From: Syntrophaceae bacterium
GTDB lineage: Bacteria > Desulfobacterota > Syntrophia > Syntrophales > UBA2192
Reading direction: 5' to 3'
Assembly (NCBI GenBank): GCA_013177795.1
Contig: JABLXY010000002.1
Span: forward strand, 124,001 to 188,000
Length of the DNA stretch: 64,000 bases
Below, one piece after another: positions 1-8,599 of the stretch (positions within the stretch are counted from its first letter, which is position 1; each line of letters opens with the position of its first letter). The notes below the pieces were generated by a model that saw nothing but the letters and a program-made list of their open reading frames with translations, was not told where the DNA came from and ran no database searches. Made by a program: the position numbers and the translations under genes.

Positions 1-769
1 CAACAACATCCACCAGATCGACCTGGTGGGGCCCCGGTATATCAAAGGCGACGGCCGGTTCTACTCGCTCAACGTGATGGATCGCTTCAGCCATGCGGTC
101 TATCTCGAGTCGCAGCGAACCAAGGCCGATGACCCGGTGGCCGCCAGTCTCTTGCGGAGTTGGAAGGCCATGGGCATCCCGGACTTTGCCCAGTTCGACA
201 ACGAGCTGAGCTTCCGGGGCAGCAACCGTTATCCCCGATCCTTCGGGATCGTGATCCGGCTGTGTCTCTATTACGGGGTCACGCCGGTCTTTATCCCCAT
301 CAGCGAGCCTTGGCGAAACGGGGATGTGGAGCGGTTCAACGAGACCTACGACAAGATGTTCTTTCGCAGGCAGTGGTTCCCGAGCTACGAGGCCCTCAAG
401 CGGCAAAGCAAAAACTTCCAGCGGTTCCATAACCGCCATCATCGGTACAGCTGCCTGGGCGGCAAAACCCCGATGGAGGTTCTGGCCGCCTCCGGCTACC
501 AGCCCATGAGGGTGCCTCCCAATGCTCGGGTGCCCCGACTCGAAGAGATCCCCGAGGGGACCATCATCCTGATCCGGTTCATCCGCAGCGACCGGAAGCT
601 GGATATCTTCGGGGAGCGGTTCGTCGTTGCCAAAGAGCTGGTCTACTCGTATGTCAAAGCCGTGATCGTCACTGCGGATCACGTTTTGAAAGTCTATCTC
701 GGGAAGAGTTGGTGGAGGCCTTCGAGTATCGAATGCCTACCGAAACTTGGGAATAACGTCCTTGGGTAA
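1..769 (+). CDS. IS481-like transposase, C-terminal part (5' end outside window)
   Basis: The frame is open from the first bases, so the N-terminus lies upstream of the window; the GTG at 26 is not a credible start. What remains is an rve/DDE integrase core with a beta-rich C-terminal tail. Candidate catalytic residues are the Asp of QIDLVGP (codon 20-22), the Asp of FDNE (197-199) and the Glu of DVERFNE (329-331). Such proteins cut and rejoin element ends during transposition. The stop codon falls inside the first of two 23-bp repeats (764-786) that look like the element end. No internal stop is seen, so this part looks intact. The family is inferred from the core motifs; a related rve-type family is possible. 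Confidence 0.8.
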   Translation, partial: NNIHQIDLVGPRYIKGDGRFYSLNVMDRFSHAVYLESQRTKADDPVAASLLRSWKAMGIPDFAQFDNELSFRGSNRYPRSFGIVIRLCLYYGVTPVFIPISEPWRNGDVERFNETYDKMFFRRQWFPSYEALKRQSKNFQRFHNRHHRYSCLGGKTPMEVLAASGYQPMRVPPNARVPRLEEIPEGTIILIRFIRSDRKLDIFGERFVVAKELVYSYVKAVIVTADHVLKVYLGKSWWRPSSIECLPKLGNNVLG

Positions 770-824
770 CCTATGTCATGACACTTTTTACCCTTAGACC
801 CGGGTTACCTATGTCGTGACACTT
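764..824 (+). repeat. Paired 23-bp direct repeats, probable IS right end
   Basis: Two copies (764-786 and 802-824) share the core ACCTATGTC(A/G)TGACACTT and differ at only 2 of 23 positions; starts are 38 bp apart. They follow the transposase directly. Tandem sites like this are typical of transposase-binding ends, and TGTC..GACA at element tips fits IS481-type ends. Where the element stops and chromosomal DNA begins is not determined; the only clue is that xseA begins at about 843. Confidence 0.6.
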
Positions 825-842
825 GTCAGCTACTCCCTGTGC

Positions 843-2186
843 ATGGATCTCTTTTCAGGCCGCGAGGTTCTCACCGTCTCGGAACTCACCCGCCAGATCC
901 AGGACGTCCTGGAGGCCGCCTTCGATCATCTCTGGGTCGAGGGCGAGGTTTCCAACCTCCGCCGGCCCGCATCGGGTCATCTCTACTTCACCCTCAAGGA
1001 TGAAGAAAGCCAAGTCCGGGCGGTGCTCTTCCGGCCCGCCGCCCGGGCGCTCAAGTTCGACCTCGAAGACGGGATGCACATCGTCTGCCGGGCCCGGATG
1101 AACGTCTACAGGCCCCGCGGCGAGTACCAGCTCATCCTCGATTATGCCGAACCCCGCGGAGTGGGGGCCCTGCAGATCGCCTTCGAGCAGCTCAAGGCGA
1201 AGCTGCAGGCCGAGGGCCTCTTCGACCCTGTCCACAAGAAGCCGCTGCCGTTTCTGCCCTCCCGGATCGCGGTCGTCACCTCGCCCTCGGGCGCCGTGAT
1301 CCGCGACATCCTGAACATCACGAAGCGCCGCTTTCCCTCGGTGGACATCCTCGTCGCCCCCGTGCGCGTCCAGGGCGCCGAGGCGCCCGCGGAGATCGTC
1401 GAGGCCCTGCGCCTCCTGAACGAGACCCCCGGCGTCGACGTGATCATCGTGGCCAGGGGCGGAGGGTCACTCGAGGACCTCATGGCCTTCAACGACGAGG
1501 GGGTGGCCCGGGCCATCTTCGCCTCCCGCGTGCCCGTCGTCTCCGCCGTGGGTCACGAGATCGACTTCACCATCGCCGATTTCGTCGCCGACGTGAGGGC
1601 GCCCACCCCCTCGGCGGCCGCCGAACTCGTCGTGCCCCGGCGCGCCGACCTCGTCCAGCAGCTCCGGACTCTGGAATCCCGTGCCGCCCGTGCCGCCGAG
1701 CGGTTCCTGAAGCTCCGGCGGGAGCGGCTGGAGAGGCTCACCGAGAGGGTCCGCGACCCGCGGCGTCGCCTCGTCGATCTGCGGCTCGCCCTCGACGAGC
1801 GGTTCAGCGGCCTGACCGCCTCCCTGGTCCGGCGGGTGCGCACCGACCGGGAGCGGCTTCGTCACCTCGAGACGCACCTGCAGTACCTGAGCCCCGCGGT
1901 GAAGGTCGAAACCCTCACCTTTGTGCTTGAAAACCTGCGAAAAAGCATGATAACGGGAAGCTTCCGCCGGCTCGAGGGGCTCCGGTCGAGGCTCGCTGTC
2001 CTCACGGCCGTTCTCGACAGCGTGAGCCCTCTTTCCGTCCTGGCCCGGGGGTACGCCATCGCCCGGACGATCCCGGAAGGAAAGATCATCCGGCGTGCAC
2101 AGGATCTCGCAGCGGGGGACCCCGTTGGCATAAATGTTGCGAAAGGTCGGTTCAATGCCGTCGTCACCACGGTCGAAGAAGAATGA
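843..2186 (+). CDS. xseA: Exodeoxyribonuclease VII large subunit
   Basis: Catalytic subunit of ExoVII, which with several XseB copies degrades single-stranded DNA from both ends in the cytoplasm. The 447-residue product has an N-terminal OB-fold (about 1-105, with SNLRRPASGHLYFTLKD) and the catalytic domain containing ARGGGS and GHEIDFTIADFVADVRAPTP, then a long charged coiled-coil region. The ATG at 843 is chosen because it gives the usual family N-terminus (MDLF..LTVSELT); a GTG at 816 is in frame but lies inside the IS end repeat. No clear Shine-Dalgarno precedes 843, and the IS end abuts the gene, so the native leader has probably been replaced. First gene of a tight run with xseB, ispA and dxs. 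Confidence 0.95.
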   Translation: MDLFSGREVLTVSELTRQIQDVLEAAFDHLWVEGEVSNLRRPASGHLYFTLKDEESQVRAVLFRPAARALKFDLEDGMHIVCRARMNVYRPRGEYQLILDYAEPRGVGALQIAFEQLKAKLQAEGLFDPVHKKPLPFLPSRIAVVTSPSGAVIRDILNITKRRFPSVDILVAPVRVQGAEAPAEIVEALRLLNETPGVDVIIVARGGGSLEDLMAFNDEGVARAIFASRVPVVSAVGHEIDFTIADFVADVRAPTPSAAAELVVPRRADLVQQLRTLESRAARAAERFLKLRRERLERLTERVRDPRRRLVDLRLALDERFSGLTASLVRRVRTDRERLRHLETHLQYLSPAVKVETLTFVLENLRKSMITGSFRRLEGLRSRLAVLTAVLDSVSPLSVLARGYAIARTIPEGKIIRRAQDLAAGDPVGINVAKGRFNAVVTTVEEE

Positions 2187-2190
2187 GGGG

Positions 2191-2430
2191 ATGGCGGAGG
2201 TCAAGTTCGAGGACGCCCTGGCGAAGCTCGAGGAGATCGTCCGGAAGATGGAGCAGGGCGAGCTGACGCTCGACGAGTCCCTGGCCGCCTTCGAGGAGGG
2301 GATCCGCCTCTCCAGGCTCTGCGCAGCGAAACTCGACGAGGCCGAACGAAGGATCGAGATCCTTCTGAAGAAGGAGGGCGGGACGGAGGTCAAGCCCTTC
2401 GACCTCGGACCGGAAGGAGATGATCAGTAA
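2191..2430 (+). CDS. xseB: Exodeoxyribonuclease VII small subunit
   Basis: A 79-residue protein with the family hallmark KFEDALAKLEEIV and LTLDESLAAFEEGI helices that pack on XseA. ATG 2191 lies 4 nt after the xseA stop and has GAGGGG just upstream; an in-frame start at 2134 would overlap xseA by about 50 nt and adds residues not found in the family. It overlaps ispA by 11 nt, indicating translational coupling. The xseA-xseB-ispA-dxs order is common in proteobacteria. Confidence 0.95.
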   Translation: MAEVKFEDALAKLEEIVRKMEQGELTLDESLAAFEEGIRLSRLCAAKLDEAERRIEILLKKEGGTEVKPFDLGPEGDDQ

Positions 2431-3325
2431 CCCCATATCCCTGGACGAGTACCTCGAGTCACGGAAGACCCTCGTCGATCAGGCTCTCGAGCTCTACCTC
2501 CCCGCCGAGTCGACCGAGCCCTCCGTGATCTTCAGGTCCGCCCGCTACAGTGTTTTCGCCGGGGGGAAGCGCCTTCGCCCGATCCTCTGCATCGCAGCCG
2601 CCGAGGCCGTCGGCGGCCCGATCGACGCCGTCATGCCTGCGGCCTGCGCGCTCGAGCTCATCCACACCTATTCCCTCATCCACGACGATCTCCCGGCCAT
2701 GGACAACGACGACACCCGGCGCGGCAAGCCGACGAGCCACAAGGTCTTCGGCGAGGCCGTCGCCATCCTGGCAGGCGATGCCCTGCTCACGGACGCCTTC
2801 CGCATCATCGCCGGGCAGACCCCCCTCGGGGTCGTGAAACCCGAGACGCTGCTGCAGGTGATCCAGGAGATCGCCATCGCGGCGGGCTGGTTCGGCATGG
2901 TGGGCGGCCAGGTGGTGGACATCGAATCGGAGGGCAAGGTACCCGAGGAGAAGACCCTCAACTTCATCCACACGCGCAAGACGGGCGCCCTGATCACGGT
3001 CTCGCTCCGGGCCGGGGCCCTGCTCGGCGGGGCGGACGCCGACGCCCTCGACGCGCTGACCGAATACGGGCGCCACGTGGGGCTTGCGTTCCAGATCGCC
3101 GATGATATCTTAAACGTCGAGGGCGATGCGAAGGCCCTGGGCAAGGGGACCGGGAGCGACCGCTCCCGGGGGAAGCTCACCTACCCGGCGCTGGTCGGTC
3201 TCGAGGCCTCGAGGCGGGTCGCCGCGGAACTCGTGGAAAAGGCCCTCGGGGACCTGAGCGCCATGGACGAACGGGCCGAGCCGCTGAGGGGAATCGCGCG
3301 GTTCATCGTGGAACGAAAGACATGA
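2420..3325 (+). CDS. ispA: Farnesyl/geranylgeranyl diphosphate synthase
   Basis: Trans-type polyprenyl diphosphate synthase (301 aa) that condenses isopentenyl diphosphate with allylic diphosphates. The first Asp-rich motif DDLPAMDNDD is at about 89-98 and the second, QIADDILNVEGD, at about 225-235; GGKRLRP near residue 48 binds the diphosphate. Residues upstream of the first motif that would fix chain length were not analysed, so C15 versus C20 product is open. The start ATG overlaps the end of xseB. It lies directly before dxs, so precursor synthesis and chain elongation are co-transcribed, and ispH follows two genes later. Confidence 0.93.
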   Translation: MISNPISLDEYLESRKTLVDQALELYLPAESTEPSVIFRSARYSVFAGGKRLRPILCIAAAEAVGGPIDAVMPAACALELIHTYSLIHDDLPAMDNDDTRRGKPTSHKVFGEAVAILAGDALLTDAFRIIAGQTPLGVVKPETLLQVIQEIAIAAGWFGMVGGQVVDIESEGKVPEEKTLNFIHTRKTGALITVSLRAGALLGGADADALDALTEYGRHVGLAFQIADDILNVEGDAKALGKGTGSDRSRGKLTYPALVGLEASRRVAAELVEKALGDLSAMDERAEPLRGIARFIVERKT

Positions 3326-3402
3326 TGCCCCCTTCCCCCCTTTCCGGGAGCGGGTGACGGGGCATCCAGGCTCGCAGGCACGGAGGACGGATCAGACCAG
3401 GC

Positions 3403-5304
3403 ATGCTCGAAACCATCAATTCGCCGGCCGACATCAAGCGGCTCAGCCAGGCTGAGCTCGAGCTCCTCGCGGAAGAGATCCGCAAGGTGATCATCGAGAC
3501 CTGCTCCCGCAACGGCGGTCACCTCGCCCCGTCGCTGGGCACCGTGGAGCTCACCCTCGCCCTGCACTACGTCTTCGACGCCCCCCGCGACAAGATCGTC
3601 TGGGACGTGGGCCACCAGGCCTACGCCCACAAGCTCATCACGGGCCGGCGCGAGCGGTTCCACACGCTGCGCCAGCGGGGAGGGGTCTGCGGCTTCCCCC
3701 GCCGCGAGGAGAGCCCCTACGACGTCTTCAGCGTGGGCCACAGCAGCACCTCGATCTCCGCGTCGGCGGGAATCGCCGAGGCGCGCTGCCTCAACGGCGA
3801 GAACTACAAGGTCGTCGCCGTGATCGGCGACGGGTCCATGACGGCGGGCATGGCCTTCGAGGGCCTCAACTGGGCCGGCGACCGCAAGAAGGACCTCATC
3901 ATCATCCTCAACGACAACGAGATGTCGATCTCGCCCAACGTGGGCGCCCTGTCGGCCTACCTCAACCAGATCATGACGGGCCGCAGGGTCACCCGCCTGC
4001 GCAACGAGGTCAAGCAGTTTCTCCGGAGCATCCCCAACGTGGGCGAGCAGATGGTCAAGCTCTCGCGCCAGGCCGAGGAGGCCCTCAAGAGCTTCCTGAC
4101 CCCCGGGGCCCTTTTCGAGGAGCTGGGCTTCGAGTACGTGGGGCCCCTGGAGGGCCACCGCCTCGACCACCTCATCCCGATGCTGCGCAACGTCAAGGAA
4201 CACAACCGGCCCGTGCTGGTCCACGTGCTGACGAAGAAGGGGAAGGGGTACCCCTTTGCCGAGCTCGAGCCCACGAAGTTCCACGGGATCGGCCCCTTCA
4301 ACCCCCGCACGGGGGACCTGGCCGCCGATACGGGCGGGATCCCCAGCTACACGGAGGTCTTCGGCCGGACGATGATCAAGCTGGCCCGGGAAAACCCGAA
4401 GATCGTGGCCATCACGGCGGCGATGTGCAGCGGGACGGGGCTCGACGCCTACGCAAAGGAGTTCCCCGAGCGCTTCTTCGACGTGGGGATCGCCGAGCAG
4501 CACGGGGTGACCTTTGCCGCGGGGATGGCGACGGAGGGGATCATCCCCGTCGTGGCCATCTACTCCACCTTCATGCAGAGGGCCTACGACCAGGTCCTCC
4601 ACGACGTCTGCCTCCAGAGGCTCCCCGTGGTTCTCGCCATGGACCGCGGCGGCATCGCCGGAGACGACGGCGCGACCCATAACGGCGTCTTCGACTTCTC
4701 CTACCTGCGGGCCATCCCGAACATCGTCGTCATGGCGCCCAAGGACGAAAACGAGCTGCAGCACATGCTCAAGACGGCCGTGGAGTGCGGCGGCCCCGCC
4801 TCGGTGCGGTACCCCCGCGGCAAGGGGCTTGGCGTGGCGCTCGACGAGACGCCGAAACCCCTCGAGATCGGCAGGGCCGAGATCCTCATGGAGGGCACCG
4901 ACCTGGCCGTCTTCGCCATCGGCTACGCGGTGCAGCCGTCCCTGGACGCCGCGAGGCGCCTGCGCGAGGAGGGGATCGAGGCCACCGTCGTCAACTGCCG
5001 GTTCGTCAAGCCCCTGGACGAGGAGCTCCTCGCCCGCGTGGCGTCCGTGACGGGCAAGGTCCTCACCGTCGAGGAGAACGTCCTCGCGGGGGGCTTCGGC
5101 AGCGCCGTGCTCGAGATGTTCGAGGCCAGGGGCCTCACGGGCATCGCGGTCAAGCGCCTGGGCATCCCCGACGAGTTCGTCGAGCACGCCACCCAGGCGG
5201 AGATGCGGCGCAAATACGGCATCGACGCGCAGGGGATCCTCGAGGCCGCGCGAAAGCTCGCGGGGCCGGCAAAGCCGGTGCTGCGGGAAGTGTCGGCGAA
5301 GTAA
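3403..5304 (+). CDS. dxs: 1-deoxy-D-xylulose-5-phosphate synthase
   Basis: Thiamine-diphosphate enzyme that makes DXP from pyruvate and glyceraldehyde-3-phosphate, the entry step of the MEP pathway. The 633-residue length is usual. Visible features: VWDVGHQAYAHK (about 66-77), the ThDP motif GDGSMTAGMAFEGLN starting near 142 and closing with LNDNEMSISPN, the catalytic GIAEQHGVTFAAG region, and a C-terminal transketolase-like domain with EENVLAGGFGSAV. The 77-nt gap after ispA holds no terminator, so it is probably in the same operon. Confidence 0.97.
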   Translation: MLETINSPADIKRLSQAELELLAEEIRKVIIETCSRNGGHLAPSLGTVELTLALHYVFDAPRDKIVWDVGHQAYAHKLITGRRERFHTLRQRGGVCGFPRREESPYDVFSVGHSSTSISASAGIAEARCLNGENYKVVAVIGDGSMTAGMAFEGLNWAGDRKKDLIIILNDNEMSISPNVGALSAYLNQIMTGRRVTRLRNEVKQFLRSIPNVGEQMVKLSRQAEEALKSFLTPGALFEELGFEYVGPLEGHRLDHLIPMLRNVKEHNRPVLVHVLTKKGKGYPFAELEPTKFHGIGPFNPRTGDLAADTGGIPSYTEVFGRTMIKLARENPKIVAITAAMCSGTGLDAYAKEFPERFFDVGIAEQHGVTFAAGMATEGIIPVVAIYSTFMQRAYDQVLHDVCLQRLPVVLAMDRGGIAGDDGATHNGVFDFSYLRAIPNIVVMAPKDENELQHMLKTAVECGGPASVRYPRGKGLGVALDETPKPLEIGRAEILMEGTDLAVFAIGYAVQPSLDAARRLREEGIEATVVNCRFVKPLDEELLARVASVTGKVLTVEENVLAGGFGSAVLEMFEARGLTGIAVKRLGIPDEFVEHATQAEMRRKYGIDAQGILEAARKLAGPAKPVLREVSAK

Positions 5305-5371
5305 AGACGATCGCGGGAACGACGAATCCCGGGATGTACCTGCCGGCCGTTTGCCCGCGGCCTGCCATCCG

Positions 5372-6118
5372 ATGAAAGAAAAATCCCCCAGAACCAGGCT
5401 CGACACGCTTCTCGTGAACCGGGGCCTCGCCGCGTCCCGGGAGCGGGCGCGGGCCCTCATCCTGGCCGGGGCGGTGCTCGTGAACGACGAGCCCGTCGAC
5501 AAGGCGGGGGCGCTCGTCGCCGAGGGCGCGGCCATCCGGCTCCGCGGCGGGGATCACCCGTACGTGAGCCGCGGCGGCGTGAAGCTCAAGGGGGCCCTGG
5601 ATGCCTTCGGGATCCGGGTCTCCGGGCTGACGGCGCTCGACGTGGGCGCCTCGACGGGGGGCTTCACGGACTGCCTGCTGCAGGAGGGGGCGCGTAAGGT
5701 CTACGCCGTCGACGTGGGCTACGGGCAGATCGCCTGGAAGCTGCGCAACGACCCGCGGGTGGTGCTCTTCGAGCGGAGCAACATCCGGCACTTCCAGGGC
5801 GTGGGCATCGAGGAGGCCGTCGACATCGCGACGATCGACACCTCCTTCATCTCGCTGCGGCATGTCGTCCCGGCGACGCTGCGGTTCGTGCGGGAGGGCG
5901 GCACGCTGCTGGCCCTCGTCAAGCCGCAGTTCGAGGCGGGCCGGGGCGAGGTGGGCAAGAAGGGGGTCGTCCGCGACCCGGCGGTCCATGCCAGGGTGGT
6001 GGAGGGGCTCGTGGCGTTTTTCGAGGAGCAGGGCCTTTCGGTCAGGGGGACGTGCGAGTCGCCGCTCACCGGACCCGAGGGAAACCGCGAGTTCTTCATT
6101 TACGCGATCAAGGAATAG
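5372..6118 (+). CDS. tlyA: TlyA-type rRNA 2'-O-methyltransferase
   Basis: A 248-residue protein with an N-terminal S4 RNA-binding domain (about 8-65, RLDTLLVNRGLAASRERA) and an FtsJ-like methyltransferase domain with SAM motif DVGASTGGFTD (about 91-101), then TIDTSFISL and LVKPQFEAG. Family members methylate cytidine 2'-OH in 16S and/or 23S rRNA; older annotations call them hemolysin A. ATG 5372 is preferred over the TTG at 5351 because it starts at the S4 domain. In many bacteria tlyA follows dxs, as here. Confidence 0.9.
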   Translation: MKEKSPRTRLDTLLVNRGLAASRERARALILAGAVLVNDEPVDKAGALVAEGAAIRLRGGDHPYVSRGGVKLKGALDAFGIRVSGLTALDVGASTGGFTDCLLQEGARKVYAVDVGYGQIAWKLRNDPRVVLFERSNIRHFQGVGIEEAVDIATIDTSFISLRHVVPATLRFVREGGTLLALVKPQFEAGRGEVGKKGVVRDPAVHARVVEGLVAFFEEQGLSVRGTCESPLTGPEGNREFFIYAIKE

Positions 6119-6120
6119 AA

Positions 6121-6209
6121 GGTAAGAGGGTGAGAGGGTAAGAAGGTGAGACAAAGATCTGTAACCGGTTCCTTCCAAACCCTGGGCCCTGAACCCTTGA
6201 CCCTGTACC
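6121..6209 (+). repeat. Convergent 8-mer/7-mer arrays between tlyA and ispH
   Basis: Four copies of an 8-mer of consensus GGTRAGAR (6121-6152) start 3 nt after the tlyA stop. After a 26-nt centre containing the palindrome AACCGGTT comes a 7-mer array of consensus ACCCTGN (6179-6209, four copies plus ACC), ending 10 nt before the ispH start. The second array is roughly complementary to the first. Same R-arm/Y-arm plan as the elements at 8600, 29143, 57476 and 58205, but the weakest pairing of the five. Confidence 0.6.
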
Positions 6210-6219
6210 GTGTCTTTTC

Positions 6220-7977
6220 ATGATCAAGCGCTTCGTCAAGAACATCGAGATCCGGCTGGCCGAGACGGCGGGCTTCTGCATGGGCGTGCGCAGGGCCGTC
6301 GACATGGTCCTCGACCTGGCACAGCACAAGGGAGACAGGAAGATATATTCCTACGGGCCTCTCATCCACAACCCCCAGACCGTCGAGCTGCTGCGAAGAC
6401 GCGGCATCATCCCCGCGCAGGACCTCGACGAGATCGAGGAGGGGGCGACCGTCATCATCCGGGCCCACGGCATCTCGCCCCGGGAGCGGGAGATGCTGAA
6501 GAAAAAGGGGGTCATGATCGTCGACGCCACCTGCCCGAAGGTGGGCCGCGTGCAGTCGGTGATCAAGAAGCACGCCGCGCAGGGCTACCGGATCGTCATC
6601 GCGGGCGACGCCGAGCACCCCGAGGTCAACGGCCTGCTGGGGTACGCCGGGGGGCGCGGCATGGTCGTCAGCAGCCTCGAGGACGCCAGGCGCCTTCCGC
6701 CCATGGACAAGGTCTGCATCGTGGCCCAGACGACGCAGAGCGCGGACGATTACCGGGACATCGTCGCGGAGATCCGGGGGCGCGTCCCCGAGACGGTCGT
6801 CTTCGACACGATCTGCGACTCCACGGAAAAACGCCAGGCCGAGATCAAGGAGCTCGCCTGCTCGATGGACGCCGTCGTCATCGTCGGCGGGCGCAACAGC
6901 GGCAACACCCGGCGCCTCGTGCAGATCTCCGAGTCCATGGGCACCCCCACGTTCCACATCGAGACGGCCGAGGAGATCCGCAACATCCCTCTCGGCCGGT
7001 ACAACCGCATCGGGATCTCCGCCGGGGCCTCGACGCCGAACTGGATCATCGAGCGGGCCGTCGACGCGGTTCAGAACGCGCGGCTGGGGGCCGACGCGCG
7101 GGGATGGTTCGTCAACCTCTGGCTTGCCTCCGTGCGCGTCGACGTCTACTCCGCGATCGGCGCCGCCTGCCTGGCCCTCGCGGCCCAGTATCTCCAGGGG
7201 GTCTCCTTCAGCATCCTGCAGCTCCTCATGGCGGCCTTCTACGTGTTCTCCGTCCACACCCTCAACCGCTTCGTCGACCGGGAGGTCAGCGGCCTGCGGG
7301 GGACGTTCCGGGAGGAGTCCTACGCCCGCAACGCCCGGCTCTACGTCGTCCTGGCCTTCACGGGCATGCTGCTGTCCCTGGGCCTTGCCTACGTGATCGG
7401 GCTCGTGCCCTACCTGCTGCTGGCCCTGATCTCCCTCTTCGGCGCCCTGTACAACCTGCGCGTCTTCCCGAAGGGGTGGCGGTTCCGCAGGCTCCGCGAC
7501 CTGCCGGGAACGAAGAACCTGTTCATGGCCGCCGCCTGGGCACTCGTCATCGCCGTCGTCCCCTACGTGGGCTCGCCGATCGAGATCTCGGCGGACATGG
7601 TCGTGGCCGCCCTGTTCGTCTTCGCGATCGTCTTCGTCCGGTCGTCCCTGTCTGACCTCATCGAGATCCAGAGCGACCGCCTGCTGGGCCGCGAAACCAT
7701 CCCCGTCGTGATCGGCGAGGAGCGCACCCGCCAGCTTCTCAAGGGGATCTCCCTGTCCCTGGCCTGCCTGCTCGTCCTTTCCTATCCCCTCAAGTGGACG
7801 ACATCGCTCAGTTTCATGCTGCTCCCCTGCGTATTTTACATGTGGATTTGTTTCAATCTTTGTGATAGAAAAACGGCGCTTTCCGCGGCCGCGATCAACG
7901 GACTGCTGGAAACCAACTATGTTCTCGCGGGGTTATGCACGGCGGGCTGGCTCGTTGCCCAGCGGCTGCTCGCGTGA
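6220..7977 (+). CDS. ispH: IspH (HMBPP reductase) fused to a UbiA-family prenyltransferase
   Basis: A single 585-residue frame. Residues about 8-285 are complete IspH, the [4Fe-4S] enzyme that converts HMBPP to IPP and DMAPP: cluster cysteines C20 (GFCMGVRRAV), C105 (DATCPKV) and C199 (TICDSTEKRQ), plus LIHN, RAHG, TTQS, GGRNSGNT and SAGAST. From about 300 onward it is a polytopic membrane protein with UbiA signatures: an NxxxD first motif (HTLNRFVDREVSG, 348-358) and a second motif SDLIEIQSDRLLGRETIPV (478-496), with several hydrophobic helices. UbiA enzymes transfer prenyl groups to acceptors in the membrane. No stop or frameshift separates the halves. The acceptor of the prenyl group cannot be read from sequence. 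Confidence 0.92.
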   Translation: MIKRFVKNIEIRLAETAGFCMGVRRAVDMVLDLAQHKGDRKIYSYGPLIHNPQTVELLRRRGIIPAQDLDEIEEGATVIIRAHGISPREREMLKKKGVMIVDATCPKVGRVQSVIKKHAAQGYRIVIAGDAEHPEVNGLLGYAGGRGMVVSSLEDARRLPPMDKVCIVAQTTQSADDYRDIVAEIRGRVPETVVFDTICDSTEKRQAEIKELACSMDAVVIVGGRNSGNTRRLVQISESMGTPTFHIETAEEIRNIPLGRYNRIGISAGASTPNWIIERAVDAVQNARLGADARGWFVNLWLASVRVDVYSAIGAACLALAAQYLQGVSFSILQLLMAAFYVFSVHTLNRFVDREVSGLRGTFREESYARNARLYVVLAFTGMLLSLGLAYVIGLVPYLLLALISLFGALYNLRVFPKGWRFRRLRDLPGTKNLFMAAAWALVIAVVPYVGSPIEISADMVVAALFVFAIVFVRSSLSDLIEIQSDRLLGRETIPVVIGEERTRQLLKGISLSLACLLVLSYPLKWTTSLSFMLLPCVFYMWICFNLCDRKTALSAAAINGLLETNYVLAGLCTAGWLVAQRLLA

Positions 7978-7991
7978 GGACGGGAGGACCC

Positions 7992-8588
7992 TTGCGAAGG
8001 AATTCCGCAGCGGCCCTGGCTGCCGCAGCGATGCTCGCCGCCTGGCTCGTCGCCGGATGCGAGGGCCTGCGTTTCGTCCAGACGGCCGAGGAGGCGAAGG
8101 ACTTCCACCCCAAGACGATCGGGGTGCTGCCCGCCGACGTGGGGATCTACAGGGACGCGCAGGGCAAGATCGACGGCATCATCGCCGAGGTCCTCGTCGG
8201 GACGAAGTGGTTCACCCGGGTGGTCGGCGGCGAGGAGATCCGCAGGCGGATCGAGGCGAACGAGGATCTCCGGAAGTCCGTCGATCTCTATCTCGCGAAG
8301 CTTCGGGAGCTGAACTTCTCGGACCCCGATCTCTGCAAGGTGATCGCCGAGCTCTGCGGGATCGAGGCCGTCCTCATCCCCACCGTCGATGTGTGGGAGT
8401 ACACGATGCTCGGCGGCGACAAGGTCGCCCGGGTGGGCATCTCCATGCGGCTCGTCGACACGGGGACGGGCAAGACCATGTGGAGGGCCGGCCACCAGGT
8501 CACCGAGGAGTACCGGTTCCTGAAGCCGGACCTCGCCGGCATGGGCCGGTCCATGGTGCGGAAAATGATCGACCGGATGCCGCATTGA
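7992..8588 (+). CDS. Outer-envelope lipoprotein of unknown function
   Basis: The TTG at 7992 is preferred: GGGAGG lies 6 nt upstream and it gives a clean lipoprotein signal, RR n-region, hydrophobic Ala/Leu core and lipobox LVAGC with Cys near residue 23. A GTG at 7974 overlaps the ispH stop and is the alternative. The mature part of about 175 residues starts with KTIGVLPADVGIY and ends with a strand-rich stretch ISMRLVDTGTGKTMWR; this pattern resembles CsgG/LpoB-like alpha/beta lipoproteins that report on stress or assembly, but I do not recognise a specific family. It probably shares a transcript with the IspH-UbiA fusion. Confidence 0.75.
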   Translation: MRRNSAAALAAAAMLAAWLVAGCEGLRFVQTAEEAKDFHPKTIGVLPADVGIYRDAQGKIDGIIAEVLVGTKWFTRVVGGEEIRRRIEANEDLRKSVDLYLAKLRELNFSDPDLCKVIAELCGIEAVLIPTVDVWEYTMLGGDKVARVGISMRLVDTGTGKTMWRAGHQVTEEYRFLKPDLAGMGRSMVRKMIDRMPH

Positions 8589-8599
8589 TGGAATGAGCC

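Noticed and set aside
3181-5535. Long minus-strand open frame (784 codons) opposite dxs
   Set aside because: Codon bias of GC-rich dxs leaves the complementary strand open; the translation is Ala/Gly/Arg/His-rich with no family features, while dxs is complete on the plus strand.
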